This document shows positions 33,604-45,610 of a stretch of 64,000 nt of DNA, piece by piece. Both the position numbers and the translations under genes were made by a program. The DNA comes from Oenanthe sinensis (lineage: Eukaryota; Streptophyta; Magnoliopsida; Apiales; Apiaceae). The notes beneath the pieces are model-generated. The model was not told the origin of the DNA and searched no databases. It saw only the letters and a program-made list of their open reading frames with translations. Numbering within the stretch: position 1 is the first letter of the stretch; the number at the start of each line of letters is the position of its first letter. Location of the stretch: the NCBI GenBank assembly GCA_028671895.1, contig JAPMAC010000231.1, positions 10,690,001-10,754,000 of the forward strand, read 5' to 3'.

Positions 33604-33890
33604 TGCACTGTAACGAAAGCCTAGGTGGTGAGTTACCGATAGTGTCAACGGGAATGTAATCCACTCTGAGTTGGTTGTTGTTTTGAGTACTGTTTTATTT
33701 GCATATATCAGTTTCATTGTTCCTACACTATAACGAAAGCCATGGTGCTAAGTTACTGGTAGTGTTAATGGGAATTGATGAACTTTCATTCATTCTTTTC
33801 GCAGTATATTGATCTGCTTGCTTATTGGTACTCAAACGAATGGTACTCAGTGATTGAGGCCATTGTGCTAAGTTATTGATACTGTCAGTC
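33604..33890. repeat. Diverged stem-loop repeats in the left gypsy LTR
   Basis: Three copies of a module near 33607, 33727 and 33850 have CACTATAACGAAAGCC near one end and a match to ATAGTGTTAA at the other, so CACTAT pairs with ATAGTG. The right LTR has the same at about 41123-41410 and the minus-strand element has four copies at 60875-61190. Confidence 0.7.
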
Positions 33891-34590
33891 TAAAAAAATT
33901 ATGAACATAAATTGTTGTATTGCAGTAACGTGAACTGCATTATTGTTGTGAATATCTTCTTGCATCGTGAATCTTGAGTCATTTATTGTCGAGATATAAC
34001 TGGCTATACATCCTCAATTAGATTGCTAGTTATGTACTTTATTGTTGAATATCCAGTTGAGATAATTATGGCTATCACCTTTTCCTTGAAATATTCTGAT
34101 AAATAACTTGCTGAGCATTCTTTGGCTCATTCTTGCTTTTTGTAAATCTTATATCTTGCAGAAAGAGATGACTATGAATTGTCTACCTCGAGTATTATGT
34201 TAAGGAACATGAAGATTCGAGCTTGAGCTAGTCAGGTTCAGGACTTCGATAAATGGTGCAAGAAAGACGGGATTCCAGATTAGAATCCTAGACTAGTTGA
34301 AAAATATGTAATGTGACAGTAGATATTGGATTAATGTTTACTTCTAATGTAACATCATGTGGAAGTTATATTAGTAGTGTGAGATCCTGAGGTTACATTG
34401 GTTTGTAATAACTGTTACTATTTTAAGTTCGTTCCCTGAGACTATAACTCGAGTTGTGTGTTTGGTTTGGGGTCACTGCTTTTATGTTTGGTTATTATAA
34501 TGGTTAAAGCAGGTGAATGATGTTATTGTGGTGAAAATTGGACCGTGACGGCCTGGATCCCTGACCCCGGATCTGGGGGCGTCATAGAGA

Positions 34591-34602
34591 TGGTATCAGA
34601 GC
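34591..34602 (+). other. Primer-binding site, initiator-Met tRNA type, gypsy element
   Basis: TGGTATCAGAGC, four bases after the left LTR end, is complementary to the 3' end of plant initiator Met tRNA. It primes minus-strand DNA synthesis. Confidence 0.92.
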
Positions 34603-36369
34603 GCTAGGTTATAGTACTCAGGAACGAGAGAGTTAAGAGTTATGTTTGGATAAGATTAAGAAAGAGTGAGCTCAGATCGAGTTCATAATCAGGCTATCGG
34701 ATGTAGCAGTGATTTATATTATGAGGCTGATATACTCATATAAGGATAGTTAGGAAAGATAATAAGAACTTTCCTTACAAAGATGTCGAACACTAGCCGA
34801 GGAGACTCATCGGAGTAAGAGGATTTATGATTGAGAATTATTGAACACTTATAAAGGATCCCAAATATGCTATAAGTGTAGCACTAAGTATGCTAGTACC
34901 CCAGGATTGAGGGGAGCATTACTGAGAGAAGAAAAACCACTTCATTCTTGGCACAATCGTTAAGATGACCGTGTTCAAATTGATGGCGTGTCAAATCTTC
35001 ACCAATCTTTCATCTATTGGCAATAAGCCAAAGAGATAGTATGCATTTCAGCAAACTCTTATTAATGTTATGGAGCGAATGTGGTTGATGGTCCATGATG
35101 TTGACCATTGATATTGTTGTTGACTGACTTGTGGATACTCGAGAGTGGGTATATTTATATATAGTGATTCATAGTTATTTCCCCTTTTTGGAATACATTA
35201 TATTATAAGTGACCGATGAGATGTTGATGTTTGGGAACTGTGAATGTTTTAGGATTATAATTGAGGTGTTTTTACACCGGGCATAGTCCGACATATGAAT
35301 AGGGCATGCCCAATTTTCTGTGGAAAATACGTTCCCATTAGTTTAATGAAATTTAGAAATAAGAGGACGTGTAAATGGAATGTTTCAGGGTAAAATGGAG
35401 TAGTATGGCTTAAAGAATATAGCCATCTATATATGAGTAATATTGAGGATTCTGTTGAGGATTCTCTGAGAGTAAAAAGTAAAGCCTTAATTTAAATGGT
35501 GTATGGTATACATACAATGTAGAGTCGTAACCAAGAGATGAGATACACACTTGATAAAATTCTTGAATATATTAAGGATGTTGGATTAGAGTAAGCCTTG
35601 GGATAGAAGTGACCGCCACATTGCAAATACGGTGGTTGGATTTACTAGTATAAATGAGTTGTGGCATAAAGGCTTATATGAAGTTACTTGTTTTGATAGT
35701 GGAATTCCGGACTAGAGAGCGGTCCGAGTAGTCGTTGATGATCCTAAATTTCTGAAAAGTATTTGGTTGAGGCCTAATAAGGTCGTTGATTCAGCAAGAA
35801 TTCTTATGAACTTGGTTGAACAAAGAATTCTTTAGCCATAGCTATTTCTTGCATTATGCAATTGTTTCCTAAGTATATGGAAATTCAGATGTAATTAAAG
35901 TTCTAGACCTGAAACAAGAGTGTGTCGGATCATGAATCAAAGTCTATGGGAATTGTCAAGATTGTCCCAAAAGTAGTGAATTGAGAATAAAGTCACAATG
36001 TTGGAAATAATCAACTATGACAGAATATGAAAATGAAGTGGCTACACATATGGAAATACCATGAACTTTTAACAAGGAACCAGAGTTCTACTTTGGGAAG
36101 AACAGTGAGCCTGATATGGGAGAATATGTAAAATGGACAGCAAGAAGCTATAATTGTAAAGTCCAGATGTTATGTTAATGATTGCCCTAAAAGAAGGGAT
36201 GACATGTTTTAAATATGGAGAGATAATTTGAGAAGGTTTGAATTAAGACTCGAATAAAAAGTGTATTACGCTTTGGATGCTAAGTTGTGGGGCACCAGTA
36301 ATGGATATGAAAAAGGAACTATTCAATAAAGAGAGTAGTTAAAGAATTGGGAAAAGTAACCCTTAGTGA
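34603..36369 (+). other. Gypsy interior, decayed leader and gag region
   Basis: There is no ORF of useful length, and I find no convincing gag zinc knuckle or protease motif. Its position says it once held leader, gag and protease. Confidence 0.5.
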
Positions 36370-36910
36370 TATTTTAGGGTTACCACCAATGGAGATCACG
36401 TCATTCATCATTGACCTAGTGTTATGAGCAACTTCACCATTGGAGGCATCTTAGAAGATGGCCCCTGGCAGCCTAAGAGGGTTAGTCCCTCAGTTATAAA
36501 GACTATTATATATGAAGGTATCATAAGATTGAAAGTGTTACTATGAGGTGCACCTGGTTTATTTGTAAAGGAAACGGATAGCGGCATGAGACTGCGCATA
36601 CATTGGTGAGAATGGATTAAGTGAATTGATTAATTTAGCAATCAATATTGGATATCCATAATATGGATAGACCACTCGAAGAAATTAGTCTACTGGAAAA
36701 AATATGTTGAGGATGGGTTATCACCAACTAAAGAATTACCTAGATAGTATGCCAAGGATGGCATTGAGAACGCGATAAGGACAGTATGAGTCTTTGATGA
36801 GGTAGGTTATATTAATGAATGCACCTGTACCTTCCAAGGATTAATTAGAGTGGTAAGAAATAATTGGACAAGTTATCATAATCTTCACAGAGGATATCCT
36901 GATCGGTCTA
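36370..36910 (+). pseudogene. pol: Decayed Ty3/gypsy reverse transcriptase
   Basis: Conceptual reading in shifting frames recovers GLPPMEI and IIDLVL near 36380, GAPGLFVKETDSGMRLRI near 36548 (fingers), then KDGIENAIRT and GLIRV (palm region near 36750-36850) and a trace of the FxDDILIYS region near 36890. Stops and frameshifts are frequent. RNase H and integrase do not follow; only about 285 bp separate this from the polypurine tract. The interior is far more decayed than the LTRs, so the copied parent was probably already defective. Confidence 0.8.
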
Positions 36911-37194
36911 AAGGTGAAGGAAGAACCCGAAGGTAAAAAATATATATCACTGGAAAATCTTAAGAGAAAAGAGGTTGGATGACAAATCCCATAAGAATGA
37001 GTTTGGATAAAATGAGTCTAAATTGGGAGACATACAGTAAGTGGCGAAGAAAGTCTGAGGAAAGTGAAGTAATAATGCTGAGGAGGTTGTACGAAACCAA
37101 GAAGGTTGGAGTCTCAACCTAGAAATTAGAAAGCGAGGTGTGAAAATAGTAACCTCAATTGTTCTCGTGTAAATTCCGAGGACGGAATTCTTTT

Positions 37195-37207
37195 AAGGAG
37201 GGGAGAC
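37195..37207 (+). other. Polypurine tract of the gypsy element
   Basis: AAGGAGGGGAGAC directly precedes the right LTR. The same tract, reversed, adjoins the LTR of the minus-strand element at 55274-55286. Confidence 0.9.
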
Positions 37208-40200
37208 TGTAATAACCCGAAATTTTGACACTTAAGATTATGGAGATTTTTGGATAAAATTTTTCATTTTATGAATAAATGATTTTATGGATTTATTTTC
37301 TTGATAAGGTACTTGAAGTGTGAGACCGTATTCTTAACATACTGGATATTCGAAAATATGCGTATCGGTGTTACGGTAGCATATGCAAACAATATGGGAC
37401 TTATAATTATTTTTGGTCTAACAAAAATGTATTTGAAGTCCGGATGGAAGTCGTAACAGAATTTGAGAAATGGTGTAAGTGAAAAGTGTTTACTCGGAGA
37501 ATTGTTTCGTAAATTCTCGAAATAATTAAAGAGTATTAATTTAATGATTCTAAAATATATTAGAATCATAATATGAGATTTTAAGTTTTTAAAACTTAGG
37601 TGGGACGAAAGAAAAGAGTACGATAACGAGAGAGTAAAACGTTATCGGGAATTGCGCGACTACCGCGCGAATCTTTTAAAACACTAGCTTCCACCACACA
37701 CTTCAAAAACAATAAGAAAATGCAGCTGATTTCTCCCCCATTTCAAGAAGAAATACCGAAGAGAAGAAAAGGAAGAAGAAGAAAAGGAAGAAAAATTGCT
37801 AGCTAATTCATTTCTTGCTTGTTTCTTGCGCATGATAGCTTGATTCGAAGGTAATCATCTCACCTTGTTTTGTCTTGATTCTTGTAATCATTCCTCCACT
37901 AAATCTTCAGTTATGATCCATGGAAGATGACTGTGAACAGTAACTCCGAAAATGAATAATCTTATTTCTTTGATTCTTGGATTCCTATGGCTTGTTAGAT
38001 GATTGTTATAGCATATATATGTTATGGGTAATGAGAATCATCCATGTATGATCCTAGAAACACATGCTTTGATTCATTGATTTCTAGGTTTTGTTTTTCA
38101 TACTTGGCTGATTTTTGAAGCTTGAGATTGTGTTATGATGTAGTATATGGTTGAATGAGGAGTTTGGGTTTGTTTGTTAGTTGATTTGGAGTAGAATAAA
38201 AATGGGAAACGATGAGTTTACAAACGAAACCATGCCAATTTTTTTTCTACCGTGTCTGCTGCCCACTGTCCAGAAAATCTGGGAACATTGTTTGTCTGGT
38301 CTGAGCAGTTTGATGATATGACTGGATAGTACATAGTATGTAGATCATTTATGCGCTAATTTTGCGTCATTTGGAGTTACGAGTCAAAAGTTATGGACGT
38401 TTTAGCAACGGTAGCGCAGGAAATGAAAATCCTGTTTTTGTCCAACTTTGAGGCTATGATTGGACTAGTTACGGAGCTTAATAAAATCCGAAACTTTTAT
38501 GGGAGATTCTTTGACAGTCATATAAGACCCCAGAGAAGAAATCATGTCAAAAGGATTAATTTCCAATTTATTAAAAATGACAGAAAAGAGGGTGTTAAGT
38601 GAGATGAACATAAGAAAAGGTTGAACAACCGTTTTGGGGAATGATTTCGAGTAAGATAGAGGACTTGTCTCGAGTCGACCCAGTAACAAAAGTTGTTAAG
38701 GAATATCATGACTATACGTAGGTGCAAAGAACTTGATTAAAAACTATTGAGAGGATAGTTTTACGAGTAGCTAAAGTAGGCCCGAGGAGGTGAAGTACCG
38801 GGCGAAATGTAGAGTAATTGTATAAATTACAATTAGCCTGCTACATATGTATGTAAAGTAAGAGTGGGTTCTTATATGATTATAGAGTACCCGGAGCGTG
38901 GAGAAGTTGGAATGGCATTCCTTGGACTCCAAGCAAGTTTCCGACTCTATTGTTTTATTCCATATCAGAATATTGTTGATTCATGGTGAAGCCAAACTTT
39001 TTGAAATCTTTGACTTAATGATAAGTTCTTCGATTATACATTTTGTTGTGTTTGGAACTACTTAGCTCATGATTGTTATTGGAAATGCACGTCGGCATTT
39101 CACCTTGAACTGTCTTGTTCATATATAACTTGATTCTTCTGCTACTCTGAACTTCTCGAAAAGTTAGAGTATGCAAGTATCTGACACTTTGTCACATTGA
39201 TTCTGATGTATGACATATGTATGCATAGGTTGTTTAAGGTAGTTCCTTGCGAGTAGGACTAGATCCTTTCAACCTAATTCTGAGCCGCCTCTGAACTTCT
39301 TAAAAAGTTAGAGGACGTTTGTTTTCAGTTTTGTATAACTGAATCTGGTGTCGAGTACATCTTTTTGGTGCTCGATGGTCGACCGGGAGTAGTCTAGTGT
39401 GTCTCGACGGTTAGTCGAGGTTCAATATTTTAAATAATATTTAGTTTATTAAATATTATTTAAAGAATATAGAAAGTGTTTAAAGGTTAATTAAATACTT
39501 TCAGGGCATTTGAAATTATTTAAATATTATTTAATATTGATTAAATATTATTTAAATATTTTGAGGCATTTAAAAGTATTTAACTACTGATTAAATACTT
39601 CCAACTCGTTTTGGTTTATTTAAATATTATTTAATGTTGATTAAATATTATTTAAATATGTTGAATCGTTTAAGATTATTTAAATATCAAATAATATTGA
39701 TTATATTGGGATTAAATATTTTAATTCTTTTAAATCCTTTTAATATTTTTCGAGGACTATTCTGGGCCTCCTAAATATTAATAAAATATTTATTTGCCCT
39801 TTAAAAATATTCTGGATTTGTCTAAGCGAGCGATGACTCGGATATTTTGGATTTATTCTGAGTCGATAACTCCAGGTTCGGGAGGTAACGTCCGACTCCG
39901 ATATTCCTCCCAGTTGTATTGGTGCCTCGTGGCCCATGGTTTCACCCCAAAACGGTAATGTTTTGTGGAGTCTATTTTAGCTAGTATTAGCGGCTCCCCG
40001 GTCGCGTTCTTGAGTCTCCTTGATTCAAGGGTTTTTGTCTCGTTGAATTTGTTGACTGAGAGTCAGCCTAGATGTTTCGAGAGTACTCCTACCTCGTTTC
40101 GGGAGCCAAGCTATTGTCAGATATTGAAATCTAACAATAGGTCGTTGTTGTTCTGGAAGGTTGTATTAAATTCCCTTCCTTATCTGTTGATTGAAATCCT

Positions 40201-42105
40201 GTGATGGATTGTCGTTGTTGTTCTGGAAGGTTGTATTAAATTCCCTTCCTTATCTGTTGATTGAAATCCTGTGATGGATTGTCGTTGTTATTCTGGAAGG
40301 TTGTATTAAATTCTCTTCCTTATCTGTTGATTGAAATCCTGTGATGGATTGTCGTTGTTGTTCTGGAAGGTTGTATTAAATTCCCTTCCTTATCTGTTGA
40401 TTGAAATCCTGTGATGGATTGTCGTTGTTGTTTTGGAAGGTTGTATTAAATTCTCTTCCTTATCTGTTGATTGAAATCCTGTGATGGATTGTCGTTGTTG
40501 TTCTGGAAGGTTGTATTAAATTCCCTTCCTTATCTGTTGATTGAAATCCTGTGATGGATTGTCGTTGTTATTCTGGAAGGTTGTACTAAATTCCCTTCCT
40601 TATCTGTTGATTGAAATCCTGTGATGGATTGTCGTTGTTGTTCTGGAAGGTTGTATTAAATTCTCTTCCTTATCTGTTGATTGAAATCCTGTGATGGATT
40701 GTCGTTGTTGTTCTGGAAGGTTGTATTAAATTCCCTTCCTTATCTGTTGATTGAAATCCTGTGATGGATTGTTGTGTTGTTCTGGGAGGTTGTATTAAAT
40801 TCCCTTCCTTAACAGTTGATTGAAATCCTAGGGTGGATTGTTGTTATTCTAGAAGGTTTGATTAAATTTCCTTCTAGGTTTGATGATTTTTAAAGTATTC
40901 ATCAGGGACTGGAGTAAAAGTTGCGTAAGAGGTCGGGGACGCACGACCCAGCCGTAATTAAAGGCCCATGAGTTGCCTAGGGTGACGTCCCGATAAGGGG
41001 TTGTCCTTCTACTAGTAGAGAAAATGACGAAATGTCGATTGTACATGCGACTGATCATCGAGTACAATAAGGCGTTGAAAAATCTCCAGTTAATCCCGTT
41101 TCTTCCAATTGGAATTTGACGTTGCACTGTAACGAAAGCCTAGGTGGTGAGTTACCGATAGTGTCAACGGGAATGTAATCCACTCTGAGTTGGTTGTTGT
41201 TTTGAGTACTGTTTTATTTGCATATATCAGTTTCATTGTTCCTACACTATAACGAAAGCCATGGTGCTAAGTTACTGGTAGTGTTAATGGGAATTGATGA
41301 ACTTTCATTCATTCTTTTCGCAGTATATTGATCTGCTTGCTTATTGGTACTCAAACGAATGGTACTCGGTGATTGAGGCCATTGTGCTAAGCTATTGATA
41401 CTGTCAGTCTAAAAAAATTATGAACATAAATTGTTGTATTGCAGTAACGTGAACTGCATTATTGTTGTGAATATCTTCTTGCATCGTGAATCTTGAGTCA
41501 TTTATTGTCGAGATATAACTGGCTATACATCCTCAATTAGATTGCTAGTTATGTACTTTATTGTTGAATATCCAGTTGAGATAATTACGGCTATCACCTT
41601 TTCCTTGAAATATTCTGATAAATAACTTGCTGAGTATTCTTTGGCTCATTCTTGCTTTTTGTAAATCTTATATCTTGCAGAAAGAGATGACTATGAATTG
41701 TCTACCTCGAGTATTATGTTAAGGAACATGAAGATTCGAGCTTGAGCTAGTCAGGTTCAGGACTTCGATAAATGGTGCAAGAAAGACGGGATTCCAGATT
41801 AGAATCCTAAACTTGTTGAAAAATATGTAATGTGACAGTAGATATTGGATTAATGTTTACTTCTAATGTAACATCATGTGGAAGTTATATTGGTAGTGTG
41901 AGATCCTGAGGTTACATTGGTTTGTAATAACTGTTACTATTTTAAGTTCGTTCCCTGAGACTATAACTCGAGTTGTGTGTTTGGTTTGGGGTCACTGCTT
42001 TTATGTTTGGTTATTATAATGGTTAAAGCAGGTGAATGATGTTATTATGGTGAAAATTGGACCGTGACGGCCTGGATCCCTGACCCCGGATCTGGGGGCG
42101 TCACA
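37208..42105 (+). repeat. Right (3') LTR of the gypsy element, complete, 4,898 bp
   Basis: It begins TGTAATAACC and ends GTCACA. It is uninterrupted and shows what the left LTR looked like before Copia-A entered: the Copia-A target reads through at about 38745. It is non-coding; all ORFs are short and not kept in the related element. Confidence 0.95.
40142..40880. repeat. 70-bp tandem array in the right gypsy LTR, nine units plus decayed ones
   Basis: Units begin at 40142 and every 70 bp to 40702, then a diverged unit at about 40772. Units 3, 5, 7 and 8 have point differences (for example TTCTCTTCC for TTCCCTTCC), unlike the perfect left array. Confidence 0.95.
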
Positions 42106-42110
42106 AAGCT
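42106..42110. other. Target-site duplication AAGCT, right copy
   Basis: It follows GTCACA and pairs with 1038-1042. Confidence 0.93.
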
Positions 42111-42269
42111 GCCGGGGTAGGCCCCAAAGGCAAATTAGCCCCCAACTGGGAAGGGTCATACAAGATAAAACAAGTAAAGGAAGGAGGATCATACATCCTT
42201 GAAACCCTAGAAGATGTTGTGATGCCGAGGACTTGGCATGCTTCGAACCTGAAGGTTTATTATGTTTAA
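42111..42269 (+). pseudogene. pol: 3' end of the same Ty3/gypsy pol, beyond the insertion
   Basis: After the second copy of the AAGCT duplication the integrase reading frame continues in register: VEA before the insertion joins AGVGPKGKLAPNWEGSYKI after it. NWEGSYKI is the plant GPY/F-type module at the C-end of gypsy integrases, and the segment ends LKVYYV and a TAA at 42267-42269. This join shows that the 1043-42105 block was inserted into an existing pol gene. The 159 bp are themselves open. Confidence 0.9.
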
Positions 42270-42789
42270 AGAATTCAACTATGAGTTCTTATATTTAGTA
42301 GGAACTAAGTAGAAATAAGGTTCGATGAAACCATTAGGATGTGAGAGCTATTCGCTCTAGATAAGACTCTCAAATTATAAGGGTTGTGCCCACTTTAGCC
42401 TCGAAGGCATTATTAATAAAATTCTCAGCTTTATAGCACCTTCAAAAACATGTATGTTTAGCCTAGAATTGGCAATTTTGAAGTTCCTTTATGATAAAGG
42501 AACAAGATTGAGCCTGGATAAGAATTTTAATATATATGCTTATTTGTTCTTTATGCTCGAAGAAGTATATTCTATCAAATATGCTAAAGGCAAGAAAAAG
42601 AATAAAATGCAGCATAGTTGGCACTTCGGTTAATGTCCAGATTTACCTGTTCTTTTATGCTCAAAAGGTATATTTATGCTAAGGCATAATACAGAAAAGC
42701 AAATAACAAATAGGCTTCTTATAAATAAAAAGTCTTCAGGATTACATAATTTAAAAACCGGAAGGAGATAAAGAGGAAAATAAAAAAAA
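42270..42789. other. Gypsy spacer between pol and the antisense gene
   Basis: No ORF or domain is visible. It is AT-rich non-coding sequence with two partly similar stretches containing 'tttatgctcaaaaggtata' and 'tttatgctcgaagaagtata' (about 42540-42680). It lies between the sense pol stop and the end of the antisense gene. Confidence 0.6.
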
Positions 42790-44652
42790 CTAAGGAAGAT
42801 CTTCTACATCTTCATCATCCCCTATCTTCTCTTCTCCCTTTGTTCCCTTCCCAGCATTCTCCTCAGCCTCTGGAAAAGAGTCGAAGACCCGATCAAACTC
42901 GTCTAAGGCCTCGCCGCTCGATAAATCTCCCGAACTTGTCCCCTCGGCGGCTGAAGTCAAAGCCAAGGACTGATCCATAGGACAGGGGAATTCGGCAGGA
43001 TCGAAAAGACCGGGGTGCTTGGCCAAGACGGCGTCAAAGTACTTTTCCCAGGCCTGAGCACAAGTAGCCGGGAAGACCATATTGTCATGCTTATCAATGA
43101 AAGCATAAAAGTCCTCCGACTCTAGGTACTCGTCGATCACAGCCTTCTTCCCGGCCATTAACTCCTGTGGCTATGCGTGGGCCGCCACCAGTTCCTGCTC
43201 CTTCTCGAGCAGCTTCGTTTCAAGAACGGCTACCTTCGACTCTACTTTGGCCTTGCCCTTCCTTTGGGCCTTCTCCGAAAAATGCCAGGTTTTGGCCTTG
43301 TGAGCCATGATCTGAAAGTATGTGTTGACCTGTTCAAAAAGAGTGGCTTAGTAAGAAGTTAAGAAAATTAAAAAGCGACTAAAATTAAAAAGGGATAGGA
43401 AAGGAGTGTGCCTTACCATGGCAATAACTTGGGCCCCAAGAGTCTCGGCCTCTTCAATGTCCGTCTTCAGGACAATCTTGGCGTTCGACCGGAGTAATAG
43501 AATTCTGCGACCAGTCGAGGGAGTTCAAAGTACTCCCAACAACGGTGTCTTGCCTCCTCAAACCCCAACTGGGCCTCCAAGCCGCGGTGTCTGGGTTCTC
43601 CTCTTCTTCGACCCGAGGCCTCTTCCCTTGGGCTTTATCACAAGGCTGAAGAAACCCAAGAAGGTTGGGATCCTTGATTGGGCCTTCGATAGCCTCGCGA
43701 GCCTTCCTCATCTTGTGGGTCTCTTGATCGCCCACGCCCAAGTGAAAATTGAGATTTTTCCACCGCTGCAAAACAAATAATAAAATAAACAACCAAACTT
43801 AGAAAAGTAAAAAAAAAGGACAAGTCGAGAAAAGAAAATACCATTATCAGAAACATTCGAAAGGCCCACGACCTTTAAAGAAAACTCCTCTAATATCATC
43901 CTATGATGGGTCGAGCCCTTATCCTGGCCCAAGTCAGCAATAATGAGTTTCTCTTCGGGAGAAAGCTGGATCAAGCCTGCATTTCCATCTCTGACTTTGC
44001 AGAACTTGGGCCTGAAGAGATTGCCCCAATATCCTCCTTCCCATTCTAAATATAAAAAATCCCTCCGCCAATCTGTTGTTGTCGGGCAAAGACTTGTTGC
44101 AGAATATTGGGCTAACCCCCTGCTTGTGACTTATGTAGATCCAGCCAAATATGTTTGACGGGCTATTCTTAAACTGAAAGATACTTCTAAAAATGGCTAC
44201 AGAAAGGGGATAATTCTTTCTAAGACACAAAACAATAAAACAAATAAGTGTTCACCACGAATTTGGGCTTAGTTGACACGGGTTTATCCTAACTTCAGCT
44301 AATAACCTAATTACAAACTCATGGAAAGAAAATCTAAGCCCACCCAAAAGAGCATCTCTAAAAATACATAGCCTATTGGGCCTCCAATGGCAGGGCCGGT
44401 CTCCGTGCTCGGCCAAAACAAACTTATACCCAGGGGGAGTTTATACAGTCTTGTGAATTTATCATAATGGACCTGATTGGTAAAGGTGCTATTAAACCTA
44501 AAAGCATCTAACTCAGCTAATGTGGGAAATTCATCGCCCATGGTTTGCAAGAGATCAGAAAGCGAAGAAAAGACTGGATTTACAACAACAACATTACATA
44601 TTTTCACCGCCTTGGCAAGGAGTCGTTGTTGAGCAGCATCTTGCTCCGCCAT
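42790..44652 (-). pseudogene. Antisense extra gene of the Tat-type gypsy element (putative gypsy-type transposon family), spliced and broken
   Basis: On the minus strand an ATG at 44652 opens a protein with YKLPLGISLFWPSTETGPA, then GLRF, FHEFVIRLLAEV and NPCQLSPNSW, a pattern like the plant 'putative gypsy type transposon' family (PF04195, from memory). Blocks of coding continue at about 44186-43842, 43765-43417 and 43329-42790. The last junction is clear: ...GAQVIAM, GTAAGG donor at 43416, AG acceptor at 43330, then VNTYFQIMAHKAK in phase, an 87-bp intron. A 76-bp intron at 43841-43766 is likely. The last exon has a Lys/Glu-rich coiled coil, a stop near 43172, then DEYLESEDFYAFIDKHDN and an acidic tail. 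Frameshifts near 44325, 43985 and 43465 and that stop make it a pseudogene. Antisense extra genes between pol and the 3' LTR are known for Tat elements. Confidence 0.75.
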
Positions 44653-45000
44653 GGATATTCAACGGATGAAGGCTTGAAAACTGAAGAAGATGAAGATTGA
44701 TCGGAGAGGGTTCGCCGTAAATCGCCTTGACAAAAATGAACTGGGGAGAAATCTGAGAGAATTTTATGAGAAAGTGATAAGTGAAAAGTGAAGTTCTCAC
44801 TTAACTATTTTATAGGCAAAGGAAACGGGAACTTAACCGGCTAAATTTTCTATAACCGGTAAAATTAAGGCCCATAAAATAATTGGGCCTAGTAGGGCCT
44901 ATGGCCCAATAATCGATGTAAACTAAAACAAAGTAAAGAAGTAAAGTGGGCCAAGATCTATTAACCGTCACATTCAAGGGCCTTTACAAGAACCAATTAG
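44653..45000. other. Gypsy non-coding region upstream of the antisense gene
   Basis: This stretch lies upstream of the antisense gene's ATG and is where its promoter and leader would be. I see no clear TATA box or ORF. It leads into the 68-bp tandem array. Confidence 0.5.
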
Positions 45001-45545
45001 AATCGACTAGGATCCTGGTCAACAATCGACCAAGAATCCTACATGACCAGGACTCAAATGAGGTCTAGAATCGACCTGGATCCTGGTCAACAATCGACCA
45101 AGAATCCTACACGACCAGGACTCAAATGAATCCTAAAACCGACTAGGATCCTGGTTAAAAATCGACCAGGAAACCTGTTCGACCAGGATTCAAATGAATC
45201 CTAAAACTGACTAGGATCCTGGTCGAAAATCGACCAGGAATCCTGCTCGACCAGGATTCAAAAGAATCCTAAAACTGATTAGGATCCTGGTCAACCATCG
45301 ACTAGGAATCCTACTCGACCAGGATTCAAATGAATCCCAGAATCGACCAGGATCCTGGACGAAAATCGACCAGGAATCCTGATCGACCAGGATTCAAATT
45401 AATCCCATAATCGACCAGGATTCAAATGATTCTTAGAATCGACCCGGATCCTGGTCGAATATCGACCAGGATCCCCTGTCGACCAGGGTCCCACAGGGAA
45501 ACAAGAATCAACCAGGATCCTGGTCGAATTCGACTGGGATTTCTG
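45001..45545. repeat. 68-bp tandem array with palindromic core, gypsy 3' region
   Basis: About eight units of 68 bp; the string GGATCCTGG recurs at about 45010, 45078, 45146, 45214, 45282 and 45350, then with irregular spacing. Each unit holds CCTGGTCGA and TCGACCAGG as inverted repeats, so each could fold into a hairpin. It lies between the antisense gene and the polypurine tract, the region of Tat elements known for fast-changing tandem repeats that can seed satellites. Confidence 0.85.
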
Positions 45546-45610
45546 GTCGAAAATAATATTAAAAAATGCCAGAAAATCATTAAAAATGATTTATAAGGCA
45601 AATAAATTTG

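Larger units (their letters stand above)
31399..34586 (+). repeat. Left (5') LTR of the gypsy element, second part
   Basis: It continues the LTR after Copia-A and matches about 38746-42105. It ends GTCATA where the right LTR ends GTCACA, a C-to-T change at the terminus. It holds an AT-rich repeat block (about 32080-32400), the 70-bp array and three stem-loop repeats. Compared with the right LTR it has an extra 38 bp near 32485-32522 and three fewer 70-bp units; together these account for the 172-bp length difference. Confidence 0.92.
1043..42105 (+). mobile_element. Non-autonomous Ty3/gypsy element with 4.9-kb LTRs (Tekay/Del-like), host of the nested copia elements
   Basis: Terminal sequences TGTAATAACCCG...GTCACA are flanked by the 5-bp duplication AAGCT (1038-1042 and 42106-42110). 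The left LTR is 1043-2580 plus 31399-34586, the interior 34587-37207, the right LTR 37208-42105. The interior carries a primer site, a decayed reverse transcriptase and a polypurine tract, but no recognisable RNase H or integrase. Very long LTRs, the initiator-Met primer site and the TGGTATCAGAGCGCTAGGTT start of the leader resemble the Tekay/Del chromoviruses (inference from memory). The two LTRs differ by roughly 1% by eye, apart from repeat-copy changes, so the insertion is fairly young. Confidence 0.9.
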
